From: Pseudomonadota bacterium
GTDB lineage: Bacteria > Pseudomonadota > Gammaproteobacteria > Acidiferrobacterales > Acidiferrobacteraceae
Direction of reading: 5' to 3'
Assembly (NCBI GenBank): GCA_021797365.1
Contig: JAJZZU010000052.1
Span: 1-11,468 of the forward strand
Length of the DNA: 11,468 nt
Shown: positions 6,560-10,875 of the stretch, in pieces
Layout: the number at the start of each line of letters is the position of its first letter
Position numbering within the stretch: the first letter of the stretch is position 1
Made by a program: the position numbers and the translations under genes
Notes under the pieces: model-generated
Seen by the model: the letters and a program-made list of their open reading frames with translations, nothing else
What the model was told of the DNA's origin: nothing
Database searches by the model: none

Positions 6560-7363
6560 CTAGACCTCAACGGTCTCCAGAGGATCAAACCCATCCGGCC
6601 GCGCAATAAGCTCGCCCGGGTAGCCCTCGGGGTTGCTGTAGATCCGGGTGGCGCCCACTCGGTCATCGACGGCGGCATGGGTGTGACCGAAGACCCAGAG
6701 CGCCGGTTGGTAGCGCCGGATCAGGCCGTCCAGGTCCGACTGAAAGGCGGCACTCACCGGGCTCGGCGGATACGCAGGATGCTGGCAGAGAGGGCTCGGC
6801 CCGTGATGGGTGACGACGACCGTGGGCCCGTCGAAGGGCTGCGCCAAGCGCTCTTCCAGGAACCGGCGCGCCGTCTTATGCAGCGCCAGAGCCTCCCGTG
6901 GCGCGAACAGTCTGCCGCCCCTGTGGATCAGGTGATGATCCGCGATGTTCATCCGGGCGACCTCCATATTCCCTTTAAGGTCGCCTCGCCAAGCCCGATA
7001 GTCCGTCCAGAGAGTCGTGCCGAGGAAACGAACGCCGTCGATAATGGCTTCATCGTTATCGAGGAAGTGGAGGAGGGGATAACGCGCGGCCTCGAGGCGC
7101 ATGGCCTCCCGTGTCCGGTCGAGGTCATACCCATAGAACTCGTGGTTGCCGGACACATACAGAACAGGAATCCCGAGCCGTTCAGACTCCCGTCCCGCCC
7201 ACGCCAGACCCTTCGTGCCGCGATCGATGTCGCCCGCGAGGACGACGACATCCACACTTGAGTCCTCCGCCAGGGGCAGAGTGGTACGCCACCCGTCGCT
7301 GGCCAGGAGGCCGGCGGCGGCCCGCATATCTCGGTGGCAATCGCTAAGCGCAAAGACGCGCAT
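6560..7363 (-). CDS. Calcineurin-like metallophosphoesterase
   Basis: 267 residues from the ATG at 7363. AGGAG at 7376-7372 is 8 bases upstream, which favours this ATG over the TTG one codon before. Metallophosphoesterase motifs appear in order: SDCH (7-10), GDIDRG (44-49), GNHEFYG (72-78), THHGPS and GHTH toward the C-terminus. They build a two-metal phosphohydrolase centre. The family spans nucleases, cyclic-nucleotide phosphodiesterases and protein phosphatases, so the substrate is open. It is the last gene of a minus-strand run (HNH, small membrane protein, this gene) and 11 bases after the membrane-protein stop, followed by the terminator at 6496-6520. It is the second metallophosphoesterase in the window and is not closely similar to the PPP-type one. 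Confidence 0.85.
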   Translation of the reverse strand: MRVFALSDCHRDMRAAAGLLASDGWRTTLPLAEDSSVDVVVLAGDIDRGTKGLAWAGRESERLGIPVLYVSGNHEFYGYDLDRTREAMRLEAARYPLLHFLDNDEAIIDGVRFLGTTLWTDYRAWRGDLKGNMEVARMNIADHHLIHRGGRLFAPREALALHKTARRFLEERLAQPFDGPTVVVTHHGPSPLCQHPAYPPSPVSAAFQSDLDGLIRRYQPALWVFGHTHAAVDDRVGATRIYSNPEGYPGELIARPDGFDPLETVEV

Positions 7364-7374
7364 CAATATTTCTC

Positions 7375-7593
7375 CTAGTGGATGTCGGCCAACAACAACA
7401 GAATATCCCCTACAAAGAGCGCGAGCGCCGAGGCCTCGGCGCTCGCCAAGAGGGCGTGGGAAATACGCAAGATACGATTATGGGTACGCTTCTCCTGCCT
7501 CAAAAGGGACAGACCTTCCAAAAGCAGACCGCCGGACCCAAAAACATTCAAGGCCGCCCCAATGATCTGAATTGTATTCCAGGACACGGACAA
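7375..7593 (-). CDS. Small two-helix membrane protein
   Basis: 72 residues with two hydrophobic segments: about residues 8-31 (IQIIGAALNVFGSGGLLLEG) and 46-69 (LLASAEASALALFVGDILLL). A basic linker RQEKRTHNR lies between. The start is TTG with GGGAGG 5 bases upstream; a GTG two codons later is a less well spaced alternative. It sits between the HNH gene (17 bases) and the metallophosphoesterase (11 bases), so it is co-transcribed with both. I do not recognise the family. Hydrophobicity, the SD and the tight spacing make it credible. Confidence 0.65.
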   Translation of the reverse strand: MSVSWNTIQIIGAALNVFGSGGLLLEGLSLLRQEKRTHNRILRISHALLASAEASALALFVGDILLLLADIH

Positions 7594-7610
7594 GCGATCC
7601 TCCCTTTTCG

Positions 7611-8174
7611 TTACATACGCTCACGCATCCGCGCGGAGAAGTAGCCGCTCAGAAACGCCATCTGGTCGGCCAGGATCCGGCGGCCGGACAACGCTAACCA
7701 TTCGGCCCGGTTGGGCTTGAACGGCACGGCGAGCAGCGGCATGTCGGCCTCTTCCGGCGTCCGTGCCCCCTTGTGGTGGTTGCAGCGCCGGCAAGCGGTC
7801 ACCACGTTCTCCCAACGGTCGCGCCCGCCCTGGGCGAGAGGACGGACGTGATCGCGCGTCAGCTCGTGCGCCGCATGCGTCTCCCCGCAATACAGGCACA
7901 GATGCTGGTCGCGCTGGAATAGGGTGCGGTTGTCCAGCCGTGGCGTCTGTTGCGCGGTTCCCTGGTCCTCGCCGCGGACGGCAATGATCGGATGGATGTC
8001 CAGGGTGCTCCGCATGTCTCGTGCGCGCGACCATCCGCCCCGGAGGACCACCAACGGCTCTCCCAGAGTCCAGACAATGGCGTCTTTGGCGTAGTAGACC
8101 GAAGCCTCTTCGGGTGACAACCAGGTCACCGGGCGGCCGGTATGATCCAGGCGCAAAACATGCGGCGCGATCAT
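7611..8174 (-). CDS. HNH endonuclease domain protein
   Basis: 187 residues from the ATG at 8174. AGGAGG at 8186-8181 lies 6 bases upstream, so I reject the much longer open frame reaching 8417. The HNH module is complete: C93-x2-C96, then TRDHVRP (H109), GGRDRWENVV (N123), and C128-x2-C131 followed by NHHKG. The C93/C96/C128/C131 set should bind structural zinc. Such proteins resemble common bacterial McrA/5-methylcytosine-type HNH nucleases often found near mobile DNA. The N-terminal about 85 residues form a separate domain of the same widespread family. It heads the three-gene minus-strand run. Two strong hairpins lie in its leader. Confidence 0.88.
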   Translation of the reverse strand: MIAPHVLRLDHTGRPVTWLSPEEASVYYAKDAIVWTLGEPLVVLRGGWSRARDMRSTLDIHPIIAVRGEDQGTAQQTPRLDNRTLFQRDQHLCLYCGETHAAHELTRDHVRPLAQGGRDRWENVVTACRRCNHHKGARTPEEADMPLLAVPFKPNRAEWLALSGRRILADQMAFLSGYFSARMRERM

Positions 8175-8213
8175 GACACCCCTCCTTTGGGATAAGACAA
8201 CAACAAATGCCAG

Positions 8214-8269
8214 ATTCCGGCAAACCCCTTTGTATTTTGCCGGAATTCCGGGCGCCCGCGAAGGCGCCC
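8214..8269 (-). promoter_or_regulatory. Tandem hairpins in the HNH-gene leader
   Basis: On the minus strand a 7-bp hairpin GGGCGCC/GGCGCCC (8269-8250, 6-base loop) comes first. An 11-bp perfect hairpin with arms ATTCCGGCAAA and TTTGCCGGAAT (8246-8214, 11-base loop) follows. They sit between the 102-residue gene and the HNH start. No clean T-run follows, so they are either a weak terminator/attenuator or a structured leader. Confidence 0.5.
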
Positions 8270-8295
8270 GTAACGATGACTCGATGGGAAACCCA

Positions 8296-8604
8296 TCACC
8301 ACCAGTCGTACCGAATGGTGGGACGGCGTCGAAATGCGAGAGCCTCCCCACCCCCGTGTTGCGGAATGACCCGACAGGCGTGATTCTCTTGGCGCCGCTT
8401 GCCGCGCTCATCGGCACGGCGATACCAAGCCGGTACCATTTTCATCGTCCGTTGGGCATCGGAATGCCAGCGGCGCAGGGCGCGGCGTCCCTCGATCGAG
8501 TGCGGGTCGATAGGCAGATACCGCCAGAATGGGCAGCGGGCGTAAGTGCGGAGAAGCCACCCGTATTCGTAACGAGTGTGGATGCGACGATAAGTACGGG
8601 ACAT
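8296..8604 (-). CDS. Small basic protein of unknown function
   Basis: 102 residues, very rich in Arg, Trp and Tyr (MSRTYRRIHTRYEYGWLLRT at the N-terminus; many RR pairs later). GAGG lies 8 bases before the ATG, which supports the start. It follows the tRNA array on the same strand and precedes the HNH gene. Its start codon lies in one arm of a 10-bp inverted repeat whose other arm holds the start of a 4-codon ORF. No family is recognised. The charge suggests nucleic-acid binding, but that is inference. The good SD and context make it likely real despite its odd composition. Confidence 0.55.
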   Translation of the reverse strand: MSRTYRRIHTRYEYGWLLRTYARCPFWRYLPIDPHSIEGRRALRRWHSDAQRTMKMVPAWYRRADERGKRRQENHACRVIPQHGGGEALAFRRRPTIRYDWW

Positions 8605-8642
8605 GACGTGTACCTCAAGTGTTGTGTTAGCGACACGTCATG
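8602..8642 (-). promoter_or_regulatory. Leader mini-ORF (MTCR) and 10-bp inverted repeat, possible translational attenuator
   Basis: CATGACGTGT (8642-8633 on the minus strand) and ACACGTCATG (8611-8602) are perfect complements with 21 bases between. The first arm contains an ATG with a strong AGGAGG five bases upstream (8652-8647). It starts a four-codon ORF, Met-Thr-Cys-Arg-stop (8641-8627). The second arm contains the ATG of the 102-residue gene, whose GAGG lies in the loop. Base pairing would hide the downstream start unless the leader is being translated. Confidence 0.5.
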
Positions 8643-8676
8643 GCGACCTCCTGATCTTGTGGGAAAAATGGGAAAA

Positions 8677-8751
8677 TGGCTGAGGGAGCAGGGTTCGAAC
8701 CTGCGTTGCCGGAGTCAAAGTCCAGTGTCCTACCGGTTAGACGATCCCTCA
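8677..8751 (-). tRNA. tRNA-Gln(TTG)
   Basis: 75 bases including encoded CCA. Acceptor TGAGGGA pairs with TCCCTCA. Anticodon stem CTGGA/TCCGG holds loop CTTTGAC with anticodon TTG. T-arm has GGTTCGAAC. It is the last gene of the array in the direction of transcription. Confidence 0.95.
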
Positions 8752-8820
8752 AAAATCGTATGGCGGAAGGCGGATACGTGCCTCCTGCACCGAAAAATGG
8801 CACCCCCAGAGAGATTCGAA

Positions 8821-8841
8821 TGGGCCATTCGGCCCACAATG
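8821..8841 (+). mobile_element. 21-bp hairpin element, T-loop of tRNA-Arg(TCG)
   Basis: In element orientation (plus strand): TGGGCC, loop ATTC, GGCCCA, tail CAATG. It is preceded by A. It interrupts the tRNA exactly between T-stem and T54. Confidence 0.85.
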
Positions 8842-8881
8842 CTCCCGACCCCGTGGTCCGAAGCCACGTGCTCTGATCCGC

Positions 8882-8923
8882 CATTGTAGGCCGCACATTG
8901 TAGGCCGCATGGCCTATGGCCTA
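8882..8923 (-). mobile_element. Nested pair of 21-bp hairpin elements, D-loop of tRNA-Arg(TCG)
   Basis: 42 bases. Read on the minus strand, TAGGCCA (8923-8917) is followed by a complete 21-bp copy (8916-8896), then the remaining 14 bases of the outer copy (8895-8882). The outer parts join to give a perfect second copy. The inner copy entered after the A of the outer hairpin loop. The orientation is opposite to that of the T-loop copy in the same tRNA. Confidence 0.85.
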
Positions 8924-8945
8924 TGAGCTATGGGGGCAAAGTGTG

Positions 8946-9020
8946 TGGCGCGCTCGGCAGGACTCGAACCTGCACAGACCTGTATAGGAAACAGGGGCCT
9001 CTCCATTCGGCGTCGAGCGC
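8946..9020 (-). tRNA. tRNA-Arg(CCT)
   Basis: 75 bases with CCA. Acceptor GCGCTCG/CGAGCGC. Anticodon stem CCTGT/ACAGG holds loop TTCCTAT, anticodon CCT. T-loop TTCGAGT. Its first 24 bases are nearly repeated in a 5'-half relic at 9446-9423. Confidence 0.95.
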
Positions 9021-9053
9021 AAAGAGCGCAAAAAAATAGTAGCGGGGGCCGGA

Positions 9054-9074
9054 TAGGCCATGCGGCCCACAATG
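9054..9074 (+). mobile_element. 21-bp hairpin element, T-loop of the Met(CAT)-like gene
   Basis: TAGGCC, loop ATGC, GGCCCA, tail CAATG, preceded by A. In tRNA-sense RNA the stem's odd pair is G-U, so the hairpin is retained. Removing it restores T-loop TTCGAGT. Confidence 0.85.
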
Positions 9075-9114
9075 CTCGAACCGACCCTGCCGGCTTATGA
9101 GGCTGGCCCGAACA

Positions 9115-9135
9115 TGGGCCATGCGGCCCACAATG
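9115..9135 (+). mobile_element. 21-bp hairpin element, D-loop of the Met(CAT)-like gene
   Basis: TGGGCC, loop ATGC, GGCCCA, tail CAATG, preceded by A. It lies between putative D-stem strands GAAC and GTTC. Confidence 0.85.
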
Positions 9136-9143
9136 CCCGTTCT

Positions 9144-9163
9144 CCCCGGTTATCCCCGGTTAT
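9144..9163. repeat. Tandem 10-bp duplication
   Basis: CCCCGGTTAT occurs twice in a row, immediately at and upstream of the 5' end of the Met-like gene. It may be a small duplication that disturbed that gene's acceptor 5' strand. Confidence 0.7.
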
Positions 9164-9169
9164 CAAAAA

Positions 9170-9259
9170 TGGCGGAGTGGGAGGGATTCGAACCCTCGCG
9201 CCGGTTTCCCGACCGTCGGTTTAGCAAACCGCGTCCATAGGCCTCTCGAACACCACTCC
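9170..9259 (-). tRNA. tRNA-Ser(GCT)
   Basis: 90 bases with CCA. Acceptor GGAGTGG/CCACTCC, discriminator G. Loop TTGCTAA gives anticodon GCT. The long variable arm (GACGGTCGGGAAACCGGCGC region) is typical of Ser. T-loop TTCGAAT. Confidence 0.93.
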
Positions 9260-9265
9260 TAAAAT

Positions 9266-9415
9266 TTATCCCGCGAAACACTGTGGTTTTTGTTTGCCGA
9301 GTCCCTGCCGGGGATTCCCCGGCATGGATCCCTTCACGAGATCCAGCACCTGCGCGGCGACGGTCAGTCCGCGTCCCGCCAGGCGGGATACACGATCCCC
9401 GACCAGGGCGCCCAA
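9266..9415 (-). CDS. Possible 49-residue protein gene inside the array gap
   Basis: This frame starts with TTG at 9415 and ends TAA at 9268-9266 in a gap free of complete tRNAs. The product includes VAAQVLDLVKGSMPGNPRQG and ends KPQCFAG. GAGG lies about 8 bases before the start, inside a tRNA-Arg relic that would form its leader. Third codon positions are mostly G or C. No family is recognised, and the frame could be chance or a fragment. Confidence 0.3.
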   Translation of the reverse strand: MGALVGDRVSRLAGRGLTVAAQVLDLVKGSMPGNPRQGLGKQKPQCFAG

Positions 9416-9416
9416 C

Positions 9417-9446
9417 CCAGGTGCCTCTCCTTTCGGCCTCGAGCGC
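9417..9446 (-). pseudogene. 5'-half relic of a tRNA-Arg(CCT)
   Basis: On the minus strand, GCGCTCGAGGCCGAA and following bases match the start of tRNA-Arg(CCT) at 9020 at 22 of 24 positions. It includes the acceptor 5' strand, the D-arm and CCTG of the anticodon stem. The match stops at the anticodon loop and no 3' half follows in the next 150 bases. Confidence 0.7.
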
Positions 9447-9452
9447 AGATAG

Positions 9453-9543
9453 TGGCGGAGACGGCAGGATTCGAACCTGCGTGCCGGTTGTGCCGACCAT
9501 CCGTTTTCGAAACGGCGCCGTTTAGCCTCTCGGGCACGTCTCC
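9453..9543 (-). tRNA. tRNA-Ser(CGA)
   Basis: 91 bases with CCA. Acceptor GGAGACG/CGTCTCC, discriminator G. Loop TTCGAAA gives anticodon CGA. Long variable arm; T-loop TTCGAAT. Confidence 0.93.
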
Positions 9544-9547
9544 AAAC

Positions 9548-9624
9548 TGGTCTCCGCGGCAGGACTTGAACCTGCGACCCCTTGTCCCCCAGACAAGTGC
9601 GCTACCAGGCTGCGCTACGCGGAG
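9548..9624 (-). tRNA. tRNA-Pro(GGG)
   Basis: 77 bases with CCA. Acceptor CTCCGCG/CGCGGAG. Anticodon stem CTTGT/ACAAG holds loop CTGGGGG, anticodon GGG. T-loop TTCAAGT. Confidence 0.95.
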
Positions 9625-9630
9625 AAAAAC

Positions 9631-9707
9631 TGGTCGGGGTAACAGGATTCGAACCTGCGACCCTCTGCTCCCAAAGCAGATGCTCTACCAGACTGAGCTA
9701 TACCCCG
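9631..9707 (-). tRNA. tRNA-Pro(TGG)
   Basis: 77 bases with CCA. Acceptor CGGGGTA/TACCCCG. Anticodon stem TCTGC/GCAGA holds loop TTTGGGA, anticodon TGG. T-loop TTCGAAT. Confidence 0.95.
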
Positions 9708-9728
9708 AAATAAACTATTGGCCCAAAT

Positions 9729-9804
9729 TGGCGCCCTTGGCCAGAGTCAAACTGGCGACCTCACGGTTCGTAGCCGTGCGCTCTGTTCACTGAGCTACAA
9801 GGGC
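9729..9804 (-). tRNA. tRNA-Arg(ACG) with unusual D- and T-loops
   Basis: 76 bases with CCA. Acceptor GCCCTTG/CAAGGGC. Anticodon stem CACGG/CCGTG holds loop CTACGAA, anticodon ACG (A34 normally edited to inosine). The D-loop AGTGAACA lacks the usual GG, and the T-loop is TTTGACT rather than TTCRANY. The residues that normally join these loops are thus lost on both sides. All stems are intact, so it may be starting to decay. Confidence 0.85.
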
Positions 9805-9830
9805 CCTGCGATAGAAATCTGTGTCATGAC

Positions 9831-9836
9831 TATACT
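9831..9836 (+). promoter_or_regulatory. -10 box of a probable leaderless promoter
   Basis: TATACT lies 6 bases before the ATG at 9843 and no ribosome site is present, so transcription would begin at or next to the start codon. No clear -35 is seen. GTCATGAC, a short palindrome, lies just upstream. The HTH-phosphatase gene has the same arrangement. Confidence 0.4.
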
Positions 9837-9842
9837 GTCATC

Positions 9843-10379
9843 ATGACGACATGGGCATTATTCTTAGGACTCTGCGCGATTCCCGTCTCGGTGTGGCGCT
9901 TTCAACTCCCAAGCCGCGCCGCGCTTTTATGGGCAGGTCTCCCTATTCTGGTATTGGTGGGAGGGTCCTATCTCCTGAACCACGAACCGCAGGGTGCGGT
10001 CATGGTGTTGGCGAGCGTCACCACCGGCTGCGTGCAAGCCATACTAGGCCTCGGGAGATGGTCAACAACACGTTCCGCGCGTGTCTTGCGTGCCTTACTG
10101 GTTGTGAGCGCCGTAACCTTTGGGTTATGGTGGGCGCCTCCCACCACATGGCAGACAGCATTGCCATTCTTGGCCTACGGAGTCGCGCGATCGGGAGAAT
10201 ATGCCCTGACACCACAGATTGTGCGACGTTTTTATGTGGTATCTACGATCCTGTGGGGCACATACGCGCTATCGACCGGCAATGGGCCGATCGGAATCAT
10301 GGAACTCCTCACTCTAGCGTCCAACCTGATATGGTTGGCTAGGCATAAAAAAATGGTAGCGCTATCCGGAGTCGAATAG
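9843..10379 (+). CDS. YgjV-like inner membrane protein, inserted in the tRNA array on the opposite strand
   Basis: 178 residues, almost entirely hydrophobic, with about five to six membrane helices separated by short polar loops. The C-terminal region (STILWGTYALSTGNGPIG...ELLTLASNLIWLARHKK) resembles the YgjV family of small bacterial inner membrane proteins, whose function is poorly known; the length also fits. The start is ATG at 9843 without an SD. The last residues MVALSGVE are encoded antisense to the 3' part of tRNA-Leu(CAA), and the TAG stop is the first three bases of a hairpin element inserted in that tRNA. The original C-terminus probably differed. The protein breaks a strictly one-sided tRNA array, so it is likely an independent insertion. 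Confidence 0.7.
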   Translation: MTTWALFLGLCAIPVSVWRFQLPSRAALLWAGLPILVLVGGSYLLNHEPQGAVMVLASVTTGCVQAILGLGRWSTTRSARVLRALLVVSAVTFGLWWAPPTTWQTALPFLAYGVARSGEYALTPQIVRRFYVVSTILWGTYALSTGNGPIGIMELLTLASNLIWLARHKKMVALSGVE

Positions 10380-10482
10380 GCCATAGGCCATGCGGCCTAC
10401 AATGTTCGGCCTACAATGCCGGAACCCGCTTGCGCAGACTAGGGTTTGAGCCTAGCGTGTCTGCCAATTCCACCATAGCGCC
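10354..10482 (-). tRNA. tRNA-Leu(CAA) interrupted by a nested pair of hairpin elements
   Basis: The gene spans 129 bases. Acceptor GGCGCTA/TAGCGCT, A73 and CCA. Anticodon stem CTAGG/CCTAG holds loop CTCAAAC, anticodon CAA. Long variable arm. A 42-bp insertion lies exactly between T-stem TCCGG and T54. Removing it gives a normal 87-base Leu tRNA with T-arm TCCGG-TTCGACT-CCGGA. Its 3' end overlaps the end of the YgjV-like gene on the other strand. Confidence 0.9.
10377..10418 (+). mobile_element. Nested pair of 21-bp hairpin elements, T-loop of tRNA-Leu(CAA)
   Basis: TAGGCCA (10377-10383), a complete 21-bp copy (10384-10404), then 14 bases (10405-10418) that complete the outer copy. The inner copy entered after the A in the outer hairpin loop, the same site as in tRNA-Arg(TCG). 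The outer loop is ATTC here and ATGC in the Arg case, so the two nestings are not a simple copy of one event. Confidence 0.85.
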
Positions 10483-10488
10483 TCAAAA

Positions 10489-10595
10489 TGGTGGCCCGCG
10501 CGGGAGTTGAATGGGCCATTCGGCCCACAATGCCCGCAATGCCTTGCGGCGCAGGATTTTAAGTCCTGTGTGTCTGCCTGTTCCACCAGCGGGAC
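10489..10595 (-). tRNA. tRNA-Leu(TAA) interrupted by one hairpin element
   Basis: 107 bases. Acceptor GTCCCGC/GCGGGCC with one T-C mismatch at pair 2-71, A73 and CCA. Anticodon stem CAGGA/TCCTG holds loop CTTAAAA, anticodon TAA. Long variable arm. One 21-bp element lies between positions 53 and 54; removing it gives a normal 86-base Leu tRNA with T-arm GCGGG-TTCAACT-CCCGC. Confidence 0.9.
10512..10532 (+). mobile_element. 21-bp hairpin element, T-loop of tRNA-Leu(TAA)
   Basis: TGGGCC, loop ATTC, GGCCCA, tail CAATG, preceded by A. It is identical to the copy at 8821-8841. Confidence 0.85.
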
Positions 10596-10600
10596 AAAAA

Positions 10601-10695
10601 TGGCGGGGAGTGTGGGATTCGAACCCACGGACCGCGGAGTGCCCGCAATCATCTCGTTTCCAACGAGGCGCCTTGAACCGCTCAGCCAACTCCCC
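10601..10695 (-). tRNA. tRNA-Ser(GGA)
   Basis: 95 bases with CCA. Acceptor GGGGAGT/ACTCCCC, discriminator G. Loop TTGGAAA gives anticodon GGA. Long variable arm; T-loop TTCGAAT. Confidence 0.93.
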
Positions 10696-10701
10696 AAAAT
10701 C

Positions 10702-10777
10702 TGGTGGGCCGTGGGGGCAATGATCCCCCAACCCCCGGGTTAAAAGCCCGGTGCTCTGCCAATTGAGCTAACGACCC
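10702..10777 (-). tRNA. tRNA-Lys(TTT) with aberrant T-loop
   Basis: 76 bases with CCA. Acceptor GGGTCGT/ACGGCCC (one T-G pair). D-arm is normal. Anticodon stem CCGGG/CCCGG holds loop CTTTTAA, anticodon TTT. The T-stem GGGGG/CCCCC is perfect but its loop is ATCATTG, without the universal TTCRA. It may be non-functional or altered by a past insertion event. Confidence 0.8.
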
Positions 10778-10786
10778 GGAAAATGA

Positions 10787-10815
10787 GCCGGGTTCCCGTC
10801 TTACGTCCACCCGGC
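10787..10815 (-). other. Hairpin in the spacer between tRNA-His and tRNA-Lys
   Basis: GCCGGGT (10815-10809 on the minus strand) and ACCCGGC (10793-10787) form a 7-bp stem with a 15-base loop, followed by TCATTTT. It could be a weak terminator or processing structure. The rest of the 10778-10875 spacer shows no tRNA or reading frame I can support. Confidence 0.35.
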
Positions 10816-10875
10816 GAAGCCCTATGGTTTGTTCCTACGGCCGATACCCGCGACGGCCACTTACGCGAACAATTC

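Larger units (their letters stand above)
8798..8937 (-). tRNA. tRNA-Arg(TCG) interrupted by three hairpin-element copies
   Basis: The gene spans 140 bases instead of 77. Acceptor GCCCCCA pairs with TGGGGGT (one G-T), with G73 and encoded CCA. Anticodon stem CGTGG/CCACG holds loop CTTCGGA, anticodon TCG. A 42-bp nested pair of elements sits in the D-loop (8882-8923) and one 21-bp copy sits between positions 53 and 54 of the T-arm (8821-8841). Removing exactly 63 bases leaves a canonical 77-base tRNA: D-stem GCTC/GAGC with 9-base loop AGCGGATCA, and T-arm GGGAG-TTCGAAT-CTCTC. The gene was therefore intact before insertion. Its function now depends on whether the hairpins are tolerated or removed. 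Confidence 0.9.
9037..9150 (-). pseudogene. tRNA-Met(CAT)-like gene with two hairpin insertions, probably degenerate
   Basis: The T-arm and 3' acceptor (GTCGG-TTCGAGT-CCGGC, then CCCCGCT) are Met-like, and loop CTCATAA carries anticodon CAT. A 21-bp element lies in the T-loop between positions 59 and 60 (9054-9074) and another in the D-loop (9115-9135). Even with both removed only about 72 bases remain. The D-loop shrinks to about 4 bases, the anticodon stem has an A-C mismatch, the acceptor ACCGGGG/CCCCGCT has a C-C mismatch, and the 3' end reads CTA rather than CCA. A run of seven T follows. I read it as a decayed gene, though a divergent tRNA cannot be excluded. Confidence 0.65.

Noticed and set aside
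6518..7261. Plus-strand frame of 247 codons
   Set aside because: Antisense to the metallophosphoesterase, which has all its motifs and an SD.
8175..8417. Upstream extension of the HNH protein
   Set aside because: The extension lacks an SD and reads through the two leader hairpins; the ATG at 8174 has AGGAGG at 6 bases.
8821..10532. CRISPR array or phage-type repeats
   Set aside because: The 21-bp copies are unevenly spaced, occur in both orientations and always sit inside tRNA loops.
8798..10595. Group I or archaeal-type bulge-helix-bulge introns in the tRNAs
   Set aside because: The inserts are only 21 or 42 bases, lie in D- and T-loops rather than the anticodon loop, and lack any bulge-helix-bulge or group I core.
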